Positions 42,633-51,656 of a DNA stretch of 64,000 nt are shown one piece after another. Source of the DNA: Bacillota bacterium (GTDB lineage: Bacteria; Bacillota; Clostridia; Christensenellales; SZUA-584). Made by a program: the position numbers and the translations under genes. The notes beneath the pieces are model-generated. The model ran no database searches, had not been told where the DNA came from, and saw only the letters and a list, made by a program, of their open reading frames with translations. The stretch lies in NCBI GenBank assembly GCA_023410595.1, contig JAEYPO010000007.1, positions 154,829 through 218,828 of the forward strand, read 5' to 3'. The stretch's first letter is position 1. Every line of letters begins with the position of its first letter.

Positions 42633-44498
42633 ATGGCCAAGAAACAATTTAAAACAGAATCAAAACGTCTTCTTGATTTAATGATTAATTCGATTTACAC
42701 CCATAAGGAAGTTTTCCTGCGCGAGCTTATTTCCAACGCAAGCGACGCTATCGATAAGATCTATTACAAGGCGCTGACGGACGAGAATATGTCCTTTGAC
42801 AAAGATGATTACTTCATTCGCGTATCTATCGATAAGGATAACAGAATACTCACCGTCTCTGATACCGGTATTGGCATGAGCAGGGAAGAACTAGACGACA
42901 ATCTGGGTACTATCGCTAAAAGCGGCTCTATGCAGTTTAAAGAGGAAAATGAAAGCGCCCCCGATCATGATATCATCGGCCAGTTCGGCGTAGGCTTTTA
43001 TTCCGCCTTTATGGTAGCGGAGTCGGTGACGGTGATAAGCAGGGCGCTGGGCAGCGAAGAAGCTTACAAATGGGAATCGGCGGGAGCCGACGGCTATACC
43101 ATAAGGCCATGCGATAAGGCGGCAGTCGGCACCGACATAATAATGAAAATTAAGCCGGACACAGAAGAAGAAAAATACGGTATGTATCTTGAGGAGTATA
43201 GTGTGAGATCGCTTATAAAAAAATACTCCGACTTCATCAGATACCCCATTAAGATGGAAACGACAAAGAGCAGGCTAAAAAACGGCAGCGATAAAGAATA
43301 TGAGGAATATAAAGAAGAAGAGACCATAAACAGCATGGTGCCGATATGGCGCAAAAACAAGAACGAGTTGACGCAGGAGGATTATGAAAACTTCTATGCC
43401 GAAAAACACTATGGATTCGATAAGCCTCTAAAGCACGTTCATATCAATGCCGAAGGTCTGTTAAAGTATAACGCGATACTGTATATACCGCAGAAAACCC
43501 CGTTCGATTTCTATACAAAGGAATTCGAAAAGGGGCTGGAGTTGTACTCAAGCGGCGTACTTATAATGAATAAATGCCCTGAGCTGCTGCCTGATTATTA
43601 TAGCTTTGTACAGGGCATGGTGGATTCGGAAGACCTGTCGCTTAATATCTCAAGGGAGACGCTTCAGCACGACAGACAGCTGTCGCAAATAGCGAAAAGC
43701 ATAAAAGGCAAGATAAAGAAAGAGCTTTCGGACATGCTGAAGAATGAGCGGGAGCAGTATATAACGTTCTTTAACGCGTTCGGAAAGCAGCTTAAATACG
43801 GAGTATATTCAAGCTATGGAATGGACAGGGACGATATTCAGGACCTGCTGATGTTCTATTCCTCCGGCGAAAAGGCAATGGTCACATTAAGCGAGTATGT
43901 AGAGAGAATGAAAGAGGATCAGAAGTTTATATACTTTGCATCCGGCGACAGCGCAGAGAGAATCGACAAGATGCCGCAGACTGAACTCGTTAAGGATAAA
44001 GGGTTTGAGATACTCTACTTTACCGACGATATCGATGAATTTGCCATACAAATGCTAAGGAGCTTTAAGGACAAGGAATTCAAATCGGTATCGGCGGGCG
44101 ATTTAGGCTTCGACAACGAGGATAAAAGCGACGGCGGCGAAAACCAGGAATTGTTCAGTTATATGAAAGAGCTGCTCAAAGATAAGGTTGTGGACGTGAG
44201 GGAATCCAAGCGCCTTAAGAACTACCCGGTATGCCTGGTCAGCGACGGGGCTGTATCTATAGAGATGGAGAAAGTGTTGAGCGCCATGCCTGACAATCCA
44301 GATATAAAAGCTAATAAGGTATTGGAGATAAACACTGGCCATGATATCTATAATGCCCTTAAGGACTCTTTTGGCAGCGATAAGCAAAAGCTTGAGCTGT
44401 ACACGAAGCTGCTTTATAATCAGGCGCTGCTTATAGAAGGGCTTCCCGTAGAGGACACAGTAGAATTCACTAACAGCATTTGCGCGTTGATGAAATAA
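42633..44498 (+). CDS. htpG: Chaperone HtpG (Hsp90)
   Basis: 621 residues. The GHKL ATP site is seen in LISNASDAIDKI, DTGIGMSREEL and GQFGVGFYSAFMV. Middle-domain motif NISRETLQHD is intact, with the conserved arginine. Helps fold and repair client proteins under stress. GGAAGGAG precedes the ATG. Controlled by a perfect CIRCE box at 42500-42526. Confidence 0.97.
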   Translation: MAKKQFKTESKRLLDLMINSIYTHKEVFLRELISNASDAIDKIYYKALTDENMSFDKDDYFIRVSIDKDNRILTVSDTGIGMSREELDDNLGTIAKSGSMQFKEENESAPDHDIIGQFGVGFYSAFMVAESVTVISRALGSEEAYKWESAGADGYTIRPCDKAAVGTDIIMKIKPDTEEEKYGMYLEEYSVRSLIKKYSDFIRYPIKMETTKSRLKNGSDKEYEEYKEEETINSMVPIWRKNKNELTQEDYENFYAEKHYGFDKPLKHVHINAEGLLKYNAILYIPQKTPFDFYTKEFEKGLELYSSGVLIMNKCPELLPDYYSFVQGMVDSEDLSLNISRETLQHDRQLSQIAKSIKGKIKKELSDMLKNEREQYITFFNAFGKQLKYGVYSSYGMDRDDIQDLLMFYSSGEKAMVTLSEYVERMKEDQKFIYFASGDSAERIDKMPQTELVKDKGFEILYFTDDIDEFAIQMLRSFKDKEFKSVSAGDLGFDNEDKSDGGENQELFSYMKELLKDKVVDVRESKRLKNYPVCLVSDGAVSIEMEKVLSAMPDNPDIKANKVLEINTGHDIYNALKDSFGSDKQKLELYTKLLYNQALLIEGLPVEDTVEFTNSICALMK

Positions 44499-44528
44499 TA
44501 TCTCTTGATAACATAAGGAGGACATATT

Positions 44529-44738
44529 ATGAATAATCGTGTGTTTGAGTGTTTGGATTGCGGGGAAATCTGGGAAGTTGAGCCCTGCACGGCGGGCGGA
44601 AAGCATGGGTATGAGATACCGTGCCCGAATTGCGGGAGCTATAAAAAAGCAAAGCTCTTAAGCGGTGAAAGGCATGTCTGCGGCGGAGAGCAGCATCAGC
44701 ACAGCTCCGGATGCGGCTGCTGCGGCCACAAAGAATAG
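44529..44738 (+). CDS. Small zinc-ribbon, cysteine/histidine-rich protein
   Basis: 69 residues. Two CxxC pairs (CLDCGEIW and CPNCGSYK) form a likely zinc ribbon, and the tail (HQHSSGCGCCGHKE) is rich in histidine and cysteine, suggesting metal binding. AAGGAGG precedes the ATG, 30 bases after htpG, so it is likely on the same heat-shock transcript. Function unknown. Confidence 0.75.
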   Translation: MNNRVFECLDCGEIWEVEPCTAGGKHGYEIPCPNCGSYKKAKLLSGERHVCGGEQHQHSSGCGCCGHKE

Positions 44739-44763
44739 AGAATAAGAAAAGGCAACAGATAAT

Positions 44764-44791
44764 AAAAGCATCCAGCAATGGATGCTTTTTT
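44764..44791 (+). terminator. Terminator after htpG and the zinc-ribbon gene
   Basis: AAAAGCATCC AGCAAT GGATGCTTTT then TTTGC. Confidence 0.85.
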
Positions 44792-44890
44792 GCTTATATA
44801 AAGCTTTCTCATAGAAGAGGGTTAAGCAAAGCGCGGGATGAGGTGTACTTATCGAAATGTGGAAACGGAGTGGGTTTACCTGTAGGTTTG

Positions 44891-45053
44891 TCAAACATAT
44901 TGGACAGTGTATGATGCAAGATATTCGGATGGGGATTGCCAACCGAGCGGGCACATAGGAATCTTGTTCGAGCGGTAACGATAGACGTCAAGTTGGTACT
45001 TGAAGTCAGCAAAGGAATAAAATTTGGTCTTTGAGTAGAAACGCTTCTGGTAA
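44891..45053 (-). pseudogene. C-terminal remnant of a DDE transposase (IS3-like integrase core)
   Basis: The frame ends KRFYSKTKFYSFADFKYQLD ... RYRSNKIPMCPLGWQSPSEYL, the typical end of an integrase-core transposase of IS3/IS481 type. No N-terminal part or catalytic DDE residues remain. It directly abuts the cut end of the methyltransferase fragment at 45054, so the insertion probably broke that gene. Confidence 0.7.
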
Positions 45054-45191
45054 CTATACAATAGTATCGCTGCTTGCAATAAGCTCATCAACCCCGACGT
45101 TTAAAAGCTGCACTGCGGGATATGACAGTATAGGCAATGGCTTTTTTACTTCAGCCTCAAGCAGTTCTTCCATCCATTTTTTCATATCCAT
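45054..45191 (-). pseudogene. N-terminal fragment of a uroporphyrinogen decarboxylase-family methyltransferase
   Basis: 45 codons, MDMKKWMEELLEAEVKK, PILSYPAVQLLNVGVDELIA, then a stop where the transposase remnant begins. It resembles the first residues of MtaA/MtbA-like methylcobamide:CoM or related methyltransferases in this family. About seven-eighths of the protein is missing, so it is a dead fragment. Confidence 0.6.
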
Positions 45192-45406
45192 AATCAAGTT
45201 ACCTGTCTTTACTTTATTGATAAGATAATAGTATAGGCAAAAACGTAATGATTCTTGTAAAAATTAATTGTTTTTTGGAAAAAAATCTGTGCGCACAAAG
45301 GGCGCATAATGTAAAAACATATAAAAAACGACCTTAATTACTATAATATAAAAACCCCAATTGTTGTTATATGAAGGGAAATGAAAGAAAAATGAGGTAA
45401 AATATG

Positions 45407-45436
45407 TTGACAAAAATGAAGGATGAATGCTATAAT
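45407..45436 (+). promoter_or_regulatory. Strong sigma-A promoter for the surface protein
   Basis: TTGACA (45407-45412), 18 bases, TATAAT (45431-45436): both boxes exact. Transcription would begin near 45443, just before the riboswitch. Confidence 0.85.
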
Positions 45437-45501
45437 TATTCAAACTAAATACACTGGTTACAGCAACATTCATAACACCATTCGCAGTACCATTAAGAGT
45501 A

Positions 45502-45568
45502 AACGGCAAACTCACCGAAAGGTGAGGACGCAAAGCACGAAGTCTAAAGTTTAAAAACTATGACCGTT
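45502..45568 (+). promoter_or_regulatory. c-di-GMP-I (GEMM) riboswitch
   Basis: The core matches the GEMM-I consensus: GGCAAACTCACCGAAAGGTG, then GGACGCAAAGC and GTCTAAAG. P1 is AACGG/CCGTT, and the P2 hairpin ends in a GAAA tetraloop. A G precedes CAAAC at the position equivalent to G20 of Vc2, which favours c-di-GMP over cGAMP. A terminator lies two bases after the aptamer and the surface-protein gene 100 bases further on. Whether the ligand turns the gene on or off cannot be told from the sequence. Confidence 0.93.
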
Positions 45569-45569
45569 C

Positions 45570-45603
45570 GGCTGCCTCTTTCCATTGAGGCAGCCTTTTA
45601 TTT
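45570..45603 (+). terminator. Riboswitch-controlled intrinsic terminator
   Basis: GGCTGCCTC / GAGGCAGCC stem then TTTTATTTTT, directly after the aptamer; the expected expression platform. Confidence 0.85.
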
Positions 45604-45667
45604 TTCTTAAGTTCAGGCGTGGTGTTAAAGGGGACAGCATCTTTTCAGTGTGAAAAGGAGGAAATGT

Positions 45668-48600
45668 ATGAAAACAAAGAGGATTCTATCAATTCTATTG
45701 GCGGTGGCAATGGTGGTGACGCTTTTGCCAGTGACGGCATTGGCGGATGCACCTGACAAATTGACAATCAGAGTCATTACTAAAGATGTAAACGGGACGA
45801 TAATAGATGAGGACAGCGGTACCGGTGCAGCGGTTAATGGTACTGGCGGGTCAGTACATCGAAGCAACGAGTACTATGATTGGCTTGTCCGCGTGTTCGA
45901 CGTAACTGCCAGCCCTGAATCCGGCTACAAATTTACCGGCTGGTCAGGTGACATCAGGGAAGGCAGCAATGATAACCCGAACAGCGTACGCAGCAGGGAC
46001 GGGGATAAAGCGATAACCGCTTATTTCCAAAAAGAAAGAACAGTTTATACGTTGTCAACAGAAGTTCCGGGTGGCCATGGTTCGATAAGTAAAAACCCTG
46101 ATAAGACATCCTTCTATGAGGGGGATAGTGTTATTCTCACCGCGAATCCCGAATCAGAATGGGAATTTGCCGGATGGTCCGGAGATGCTTCGGGAACAAC
46201 CAATCCTCTGACTGTTACGATGAACAGTAGCAAAAATATTAAGGCGAGTTTTACCGCGATACCGAAATATGCGCTCAATGTAGCGATAGACGGCAACGGT
46301 ACGGTTACGAAAAATCCTAACAACTCCACATATTTAAGAGGCACGGACGTGACGCTGACGGCAAATCCCGCCGAAGGCTGGCAATTTTCAGGATGGTCGG
46401 GCGACGCGTCGGGAACCGGCGCATCGGCGACAGTCAACATGAATTCGGAGAAGAACGTGACGGCGACGTTTACTGCGCTGCCCACGTATGAGCTAACGAC
46501 CGGTGTTAATGTACCGGGAAGCGGCAGTGTAAGTAAGAGCCCCGACTGGGTCTCATACTATCAAGGAAAGAGCGTCTCACTGACGGCTTCGGCCGCTACC
46601 GGATGGAGATTCGGAAGCTGGTCGGGCGACGCTACGGGTTCGTCAAACCCCGTTTCAGTTACGATGGATGCCAGCAAGAGCGTCACAGCGAATTTCATAC
46701 AGCAGTTCTATATAACGCTGAACGATCCCGCGGGGGGTCATTATGATAATGAGGGCGCCATTGAAAAATGGCACGATGTTGACTCTACGATTAATCTTGG
46801 AGACGCCAACCCGGATTCGGATTTCATGACTTCAAATAAATTCATAGGCTGGAAGGATAGTATAACGGGGGAAATGGTCTCTGATTATAAGTCTGAGAAC
46901 TATACTTTCAAACTGACAGGTAATCGTTCGTTTACGGCCATGTACGGAGATGCTGAATGGCTTGACACCTCGTCCGAGAACAACTCAAAAGGTTATCTTG
47001 CCAATGACCTTGATGGGCATTACGGCAGAGGTGCGGTTGTAAACCTTAACGACGCCCAGCCTACGGCAAAGACCGGCTATACGTTCAGTCACTGGCAAGA
47101 GTTAAAATGGAGAGACTGGGTAGATGTTCCACTCGTGGGTGGCGAGCCCATTATCACGATAGGTGATTCTAACTGGTTCAGGGCGATGTTCGTGCGCGAC
47201 GTGTCTACCGTTTCGTTTGAGGAAAACGGCGGCACGCCTAATGTGCCCGACCAGACGGTTGAGTATGACAAAAAGGCGACAAGGCCTACGACCGTAATGA
47301 CGAAAACGGGGTATACATTCGTCAATTGGTATGCTGACGCTGCGTGCACGACGCTGTTCAATTTCAATACGAAAATAAAAGCCGATACCGTAATATACGC
47401 CAACTGGACGGCGAACAGCTATACCGTAGCGTATGACGCAAACAGCGGCACAGGCACTATGACGCCGAGCGCTTATACATATGATGCCGAACAGGCTCTT
47501 AAGAAGAATACATTTACAAAAACAGGGTGCGAGTTCGCAGGCTGGGCGACAAGTTCCACCGGTTCCGTCGTATACAGCGACGAGCAGGTTGTAAAGAACC
47601 TTGCAACGGGCGGCACCGTAACGCTGTATGCTAAGTGGAACGTAAGCGGCGTTTCCGTATCGGGATATGAGCGTGAATACGACGGAACATATCGTGGCTT
47701 AAGCGTGTCGGGCGCGGAGGGCGCAACGGTTTGGTACAGCGAGGGTGATGAACTTCACTACGTATCCGCTCCTCCCACATTCAAGGACGTGACTCCTGCG
47801 GGCGGAATAACCGTATACGTTAAAGTTGAGAGAACGAACGCGGCTACGTACACAACTTCTGCGGTTATTAAGATAACGAAGAAGGCGCTGACGGTTACGG
47901 CGGATAACAAGTCCGTTAAGTACGGCGACGCGGCCCCCTTATATACGGCGACGATAACCGGATTTGTGAGCGGCGAAGACGACAGCGTAGTAACGGGCGC
48001 CGCCGCGCTTAGCTGTCCGTATGCTCCCGGCAACAATGTCGGTGATTATACGATAACGGCAGGTGCGGGAACGCTTGCAGCCACAAACTATACGTTTGCT
48101 CCCGTAGACGGAAAACTGACGGTAGGAGCGGCTACGCTTACGGTAACGGCGGACGATAAGTCCGCAACATATGGCGACGCGGCCCCCGCATATACGGCGA
48201 CGATAACCGGATTTGTGAACGGGGAAGACGACAGCATAGTAACTGGCGACGCCGCTCTTAGCTGCCCGTATGCTCCCGGCAACAACGTCGGCGATTATAC
48301 GATAACGGCAGGGGTGGGAACGCTTGCGGCTCCTAACTATACGTTTACCGCAGTGGACGGAAAACTGACGGTAGACCCGAAAGCGCTTAAAGTAACGGCG
48401 GACAACAAGACCGTCATATACGGCGGCTCGTCTCCGATGTATACAGTATCGTACGACGGGTTTATAACCGGAGAGGATGAAACCAAGCTGAGTGGCACGC
48501 TGGCGCTTAACAGCACATACGCGGCGGGAAGCAACGTCGGCACATACCCGATAACGCCCTCCGGGCTTACTTCCACCAACTACGATATCTCGTTCGCAGA

Positions 48601-49819
48601 CGGCACGCTGACAGTCAATAAGGCGGCCCTGACGGTTACGGCGGAAGACAAGGCGGTAACGTTCCTCGACGCAGCTCCGGCATACACGGCTAAGTACTCC
48701 GGATTCGTAGCGGGCGACACGGCGGCCAAGCTTAATGGAATGCTCGCTTATACCTGCAGCTACGCCTCGGGCAGCGCGGTAGGCACGTATCCGATAACTC
48801 CTTCAGGGCTTACGTCGGACAACTATAACATAACGTTCAAGGACGGCACGCTTACCGTCAACACTCTTATGCTCACCGTAACGTTCCAGGACTACAACGG
48901 CACGCCGCTCGGCACGTCCACAGTAGCTTACGGAAAACCGGCCGCGCCTCCCGCAAATCCGGTGCGCGAAGGCTATACGTTCACGGGATGGAGCACGAGC
49001 TTCGATAAAGTAACGTCCGCGCTGACGGTGACGGCGCAGTATGCGATAAACACGTATACTGTAAGGTTCTTCGCCGTGGACGGAGTAACGGAGATAGGCA
49101 CACCGCAGACTATTAACTGGGACAGCCCGGCCGTGTTCCCGACGGCGCCCGCGCGTACTGGATACGCGTTTGACGAATGGGTGCTTACGGGCGACAACGC
49201 GGGGTACGCGGACAGCCTGACGCACGTTAAAGAGAATATAAACGCCGTGGCAAGCTATATAAGGAACGGATATACGGTAACGTTTGTGGATTATGACGGA
49301 TCGGTCATAGGAACGGACGGCGTGCTGTACGGGCGGGGCGCCGAGGCGCCTGTGCCTCCGACGAGAGCGGGTTATACGTTCACCGGATGGGACAGGGAGT
49401 TTGATCCTGTAACGGGCAATATCACGGTAACGGCGCAGTACGAGATAAACCGCTACACTGTAAGGTTCCTTGACTATGACGGCACCGAGATAGACTCGCA
49501 GACCGTCGATTACAACACGGCGGCCACAGCGCCGGCCGACCCTAAAAGAGACGGCTACACGTTCACCGGCTGGGACACCAGCTTTGAGGCGGTTACGTCC
49601 GACATAACGGTTACGGCCCAGTACGAGCAGGTAGCCCCTGTACCGTCGGAACCAGTACCCGAGACGAATAACAACATACCCGATGAACCGGTACCGTCTA
49701 CCGGCGGCAGCGCGTTCGCGTGGTGGTGGATCGCTGTTATTGTACTCGGCGCAGGCCTCTTGTTCTTCCTGATATTCTTTGTGTGGAAGAGAAGGCGCAA
49801 AGAGGAAGAGCAGCAATAA
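45668..49819 (+). CDS. Large sortase-anchored surface protein with InlB-B, MBG and Flg_new-type repeats
   Basis: 1383 residues from the ATG at 45668 behind AAAGGAGG. Signal peptide (1-26, ending VTALA-DA). Three or so divergent InlB B-repeats follow (about 40-360, with W.FAGWSGDASG-type cores), then Listeria/Bacteroides (Flg_new) repeats (about 520-670), four MBG-type repeats (about 735-1060, GDAAP.YTATITGF) and four more Flg_new-like repeats (about 1070-1320, REGYTFTGW). The end has VPSTGG, a 22-residue membrane helix and KRRRKEEEQQ, a sortase signal. Probably a wall-attached adhesin. Controlled by a c-di-GMP riboswitch; a sortase is encoded at 3463-4188. Confidence 0.9.
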   Translation: MKTKRILSILLAVAMVVTLLPVTALADAPDKLTIRVITKDVNGTIIDEDSGTGAAVNGTGGSVHRSNEYYDWLVRVFDVTASPESGYKFTGWSGDIREGSNDNPNSVRSRDGDKAITAYFQKERTVYTLSTEVPGGHGSISKNPDKTSFYEGDSVILTANPESEWEFAGWSGDASGTTNPLTVTMNSSKNIKASFTAIPKYALNVAIDGNGTVTKNPNNSTYLRGTDVTLTANPAEGWQFSGWSGDASGTGASATVNMNSEKNVTATFTALPTYELTTGVNVPGSGSVSKSPDWVSYYQGKSVSLTASAATGWRFGSWSGDATGSSNPVSVTMDASKSVTANFIQQFYITLNDPAGGHYDNEGAIEKWHDVDSTINLGDANPDSDFMTSNKFIGWKDSITGEMVSDYKSENYTFKLTGNRSFTAMYGDAEWLDTSSENNSKGYLANDLDGHYGRGAVVNLNDAQPTAKTGYTFSHWQELKWRDWVDVPLVGGEPIITIGDSNWFRAMFVRDVSTVSFEENGGTPNVPDQTVEYDKKATRPTTVMTKTGYTFVNWYADAACTTLFNFNTKIKADTVIYANWTANSYTVAYDANSGTGTMTPSAYTYDAEQALKKNTFTKTGCEFAGWATSSTGSVVYSDEQVVKNLATGGTVTLYAKWNVSGVSVSGYEREYDGTYRGLSVSGAEGATVWYSEGDELHYVSAPPTFKDVTPAGGITVYVKVERTNAATYTTSAVIKITKKALTVTADNKSVKYGDAAPLYTATITGFVSGEDDSVVTGAAALSCPYAPGNNVGDYTITAGAGTLAATNYTFAPVDGKLTVGAATLTVTADDKSATYGDAAPAYTATITGFVNGEDDSIVTGDAALSCPYAPGNNVGDYTITAGVGTLAAPNYTFTAVDGKLTVDPKALKVTADNKTVIYGGSSPMYTVSYDGFITGEDETKLSGTLALNSTYAAGSNVGTYPITPSGLTSTNYDISFADGTLTVNKAALTVTAEDKAVTFLDAAPAYTAKYSGFVAGDTAAKLNGMLAYTCSYASGSAVGTYPITPSGLTSDNYNITFKDGTLTVNTLMLTVTFQDYNGTPLGTSTVAYGKPAAPPANPVREGYTFTGWSTSFDKVTSALTVTAQYAINTYTVRFFAVDGVTEIGTPQTINWDSPAVFPTAPARTGYAFDEWVLTGDNAGYADSLTHVKENINAVASYIRNGYTVTFVDYDGSVIGTDGVLYGRGAEAPVPPTRAGYTFTGWDREFDPVTGNITVTAQYEINRYTVRFLDYDGTEIDSQTVDYNTAATAPADPKRDGYTFTGWDTSFEAVTSDITVTAQYEQVAPVPSEPVPETNNNIPDEPVPSTGGSAFAWWWIAVIVLGAGLLFFLIFFVWKRRRKEEEQQ
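47882..48376 (+). repeat. Tandem 246-base DNA repeats inside the surface protein
   Basis: Two adjacent MBG-type units, about 47882-48127 and 48131-48376, share long identical DNA runs such as GGCGACGCGGCCCCC and ACGGCGACGATAACCGGATT. Such near-identical units let copy number change by recombination or slippage. Confidence 0.75.
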
Positions 49820-49845
49820 CTTTAAACAATAACAATAACCTCTAA

Positions 49846-49874
49846 AAGGGCCGGTCGCGTACCGGCTCTTTTTG
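49846..49874 (+). terminator. Terminator after the surface protein gene
   Basis: AGGGCCGGT CGCGT ACCGGCTCTTTTT, 27 bases after the stop. Confidence 0.85.
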
Positions 49875-49882
49875 TTATCACA

Positions 49883-50160
49883 GAAAAAACCACACGCTGA
49901 GCGAGTGGAGCAACGGATAGCTTTAGCGTTTGAAAAAGATTTTTGAAATAATAGAATAATGTCCTAGGCATTAATAATAAACGAACAGAAAACTAAGATA
50001 GATAAAGGGAAAACACAGTTCAAACAAATTCACACCGGCAAGCCTCACGACTTGTCGCCCGTCGCTAAAGCGACGAAGGGACCCCGTATTAAAGATTCTT
50101 CGCGTGCGCTCTGAATGACAGAAGCAACTAATGAGAAAATCATACTTTTATTGACGTAAG
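49883..50160 (+). repeat. Long dispersed repeat, copy A
   Basis: Begins AGAAAAAACCACACGCTGAG, includes TTTGAAAAAGATTTT and ATAATAGAA.AATGTCCT, and ends with GCTCTGAATGACAGAAGCAA and CTCATATG-type sequence shared with copy B at 55972-56155. Copy A is longer because it holds an extra 95 bases or so, including the hairpin repeat at 50027-50094. Confidence 0.7.
50027..50094 (-). repeat. Intergenic hairpin repeat, copy 4 (inverted)
   Basis: On the minus strand: AATACGGGGTCCCTTCGTCG, CGTCGC TTTA GCGACG, CAAGTC GTGA GGCTTG, CCGGTGTGAAT. It closely matches copy 1 at 11371-11432, including the middle hairpin. Confidence 0.65.
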
Positions 50161-50436
50161 TTCATATGTCATTCAGAGGACCGAAGGGACGAAGAATCTT
50201 GGTCCCATGCGGTTGGCGGAACCGTAATATGCCGCGAGGCTGTCCAGCAAGAGTCCCTTATAGGGTTCAAGAAAAACCACCCCTTGAAGGGGTGGATGAT
50301 TATTTCGCTGAAACATATATTGGGCTTTGAATACTTCTTACGCTTAAAATAGATAACATTATTAATGCGCTTTGTATTGTACATTTTGTTGTACTGATTG
50401 TACAGCATCTACTATAATGTTAAAAGGTGAGTTAAT
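50161..50436. repeat. Repeat half-unit and hairpin before a small frame
   Basis: Contains GTCATTCAGAGGACC...GAAGAATCTT (50168-50201), facing the inverted half-unit at 50091-50114, so the two may fold together. A CACCCCTTGAAGGGGTGG hairpin follows near 50278-50295, then a TATAAT box at 50412-50417. I see no long gene here. Confidence 0.5.
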
Positions 50437-50547
50437 ATGGATGAAGTCAAAACCGTTTTAGATAAAGCAGTGGATTTTTTATTACGCGATATAAGGAAAC
50501 AAATGAAACCCATTAGCACGGATATACATACCATTTATCGATTATAA
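50437..50547 (+). CDS. Possible small protein of 36 residues
   Basis: MDEVKTVLDKAVDFLLRDIR..., ending at 50547, behind AAAGGTGAG and a TATAAT box near 50412. The predicted helix is charged on one face. No family recognised; may be the head of a truncated gene. Confidence 0.35.
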   Translation: MDEVKTVLDKAVDFLLRDIRKQMKPISTDIHTIYRL

Positions 50548-50573
50548 GACAGTAACTTTCTATTGGGGTAAAA

Positions 50574-51497
50574 TCAAAGCGTTTTATTCGACTCGTTATA
50601 TTGAATGCTTGCGGCCATATCTCTCCGGCGGCCTGGTAGCTGAGTGAGCAGCATACCGCCGAGCATCAGCGCGCAGCCGATATACTCTTTTAATTGCATC
50701 TGCTCGCCGAGCAGCAGCCATCCGGTGAGCGCCGCAAAGACCGCTTCCATGCTCATGATAAGCGCAGCGTGCGAGGGGGCCGCATGCTTTTGTCCGACGA
50801 CCTGCAGCGTGAATGCGATACCTACCGAGAAGAGGCCGCTGTAGAGTATGGGGACCGCAGCCTGCAATACCTGCGTAACATCTATGCTTTCGAAGAGAAG
50901 CGCGGCAGCGATGCTCAGCGCCGAACATGTTAACGACTGTGTAAACGCGAACGTAAAAACGTCGGCCCGTTTTGAGAAGCAGTCTACGAGCAATATCTGC
51001 GCCGCACAGAACACCGCGCTCGCAAGCACGAGCAGGTCGCCCTTTGCGATAGTGAGATCTCCCTGCACGCTCAGCAGATACAGGCCTGCGGCGGCTATTC
51101 CTACGCTCAGCCACACCTTTAAACCGGTAGTGTGTTTTAAGAATATGCCCGCCACCGGTACGAGTACGATATAAAGCCCGGTTATAAAACCCGCTTTACC
51201 CACCGTCGTATAGGCGATGCCCAACGTCTGCAGGAATGAGCCCGCGAACAGTACGCTTCCGGTAATGAGGCCGGGCAACCAAGCGCTTTTGAACATGCGT
51301 GCGGCAGGCACGGAGCTTCGTTTTGACGATACGAGTATAACCGGCAATATGCACGCGCTGCCCAGCGCAAACCGTATACCGTTAAACGTGAACGGGCCGA
51401 CATGCTTTATGCCTTCGCTTTGCGCCACAAAAGCGGCGCCCCATATCATAGCCGCGATCAGCAGCAACGCATTGTATTTTGCTTTTCCGTTTTTCAA
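50574..51497 (-). CDS. EamA-family (DMT) membrane transporter
   Basis: 307 residues with about ten membrane helices in two homologous halves (IWGAAFVAQSEGIKHV and the second EamA unit with ALTGWLLLGEQMQLKEYIGCALMLGG). Drug/metabolite transporter superfamily; exports or imports small metabolites, substrate unknown. I favour the TTG at 51497, which follows AGGGGATATCA; an ATG at 51518 and a longer frame to 51530 lack a ribosome binding site. Confidence 0.85.
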   Translation of the reverse strand: MKNGKAKYNALLLIAAMIWGAAFVAQSEGIKHVGPFTFNGIRFALGSACILPVILVSSKRSSVPAARMFKSAWLPGLITGSVLFAGSFLQTLGIAYTTVGKAGFITGLYIVLVPVAGIFLKHTTGLKVWLSVGIAAAGLYLLSVQGDLTIAKGDLLVLASAVFCAAQILLVDCFSKRADVFTFAFTQSLTCSALSIAAALLFESIDVTQVLQAAVPILYSGLFSVGIAFTLQVVGQKHAAPSHAALIMSMEAVFAALTGWLLLGEQMQLKEYIGCALMLGGMLLTQLPGRRRDMAASIQYNESNKTL

Positions 51498-51656
51498 TGA
51501 TATCCCCTGAAGTAACATAGTAATGTACACACCGGACGATTATACATTAACGCAGCAAATGTTTAAAGGGATTTTGATAGATAAAAGACAAACAAAAACA
51601 TCCCCCTACGCAAAAAAGCGCAGAGAGACGTTTTATTCCTTACGGTTATGTTTTAC

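Noticed and set aside
48803..49816. A 337-codon open frame on the minus strand within the surface protein gene.
   Set aside because: It is the mirror of GC-rich repeats. The product is arginine- and tyrosine-rich with no motif, and the plus strand has a clear protein with signal peptide and anchor.
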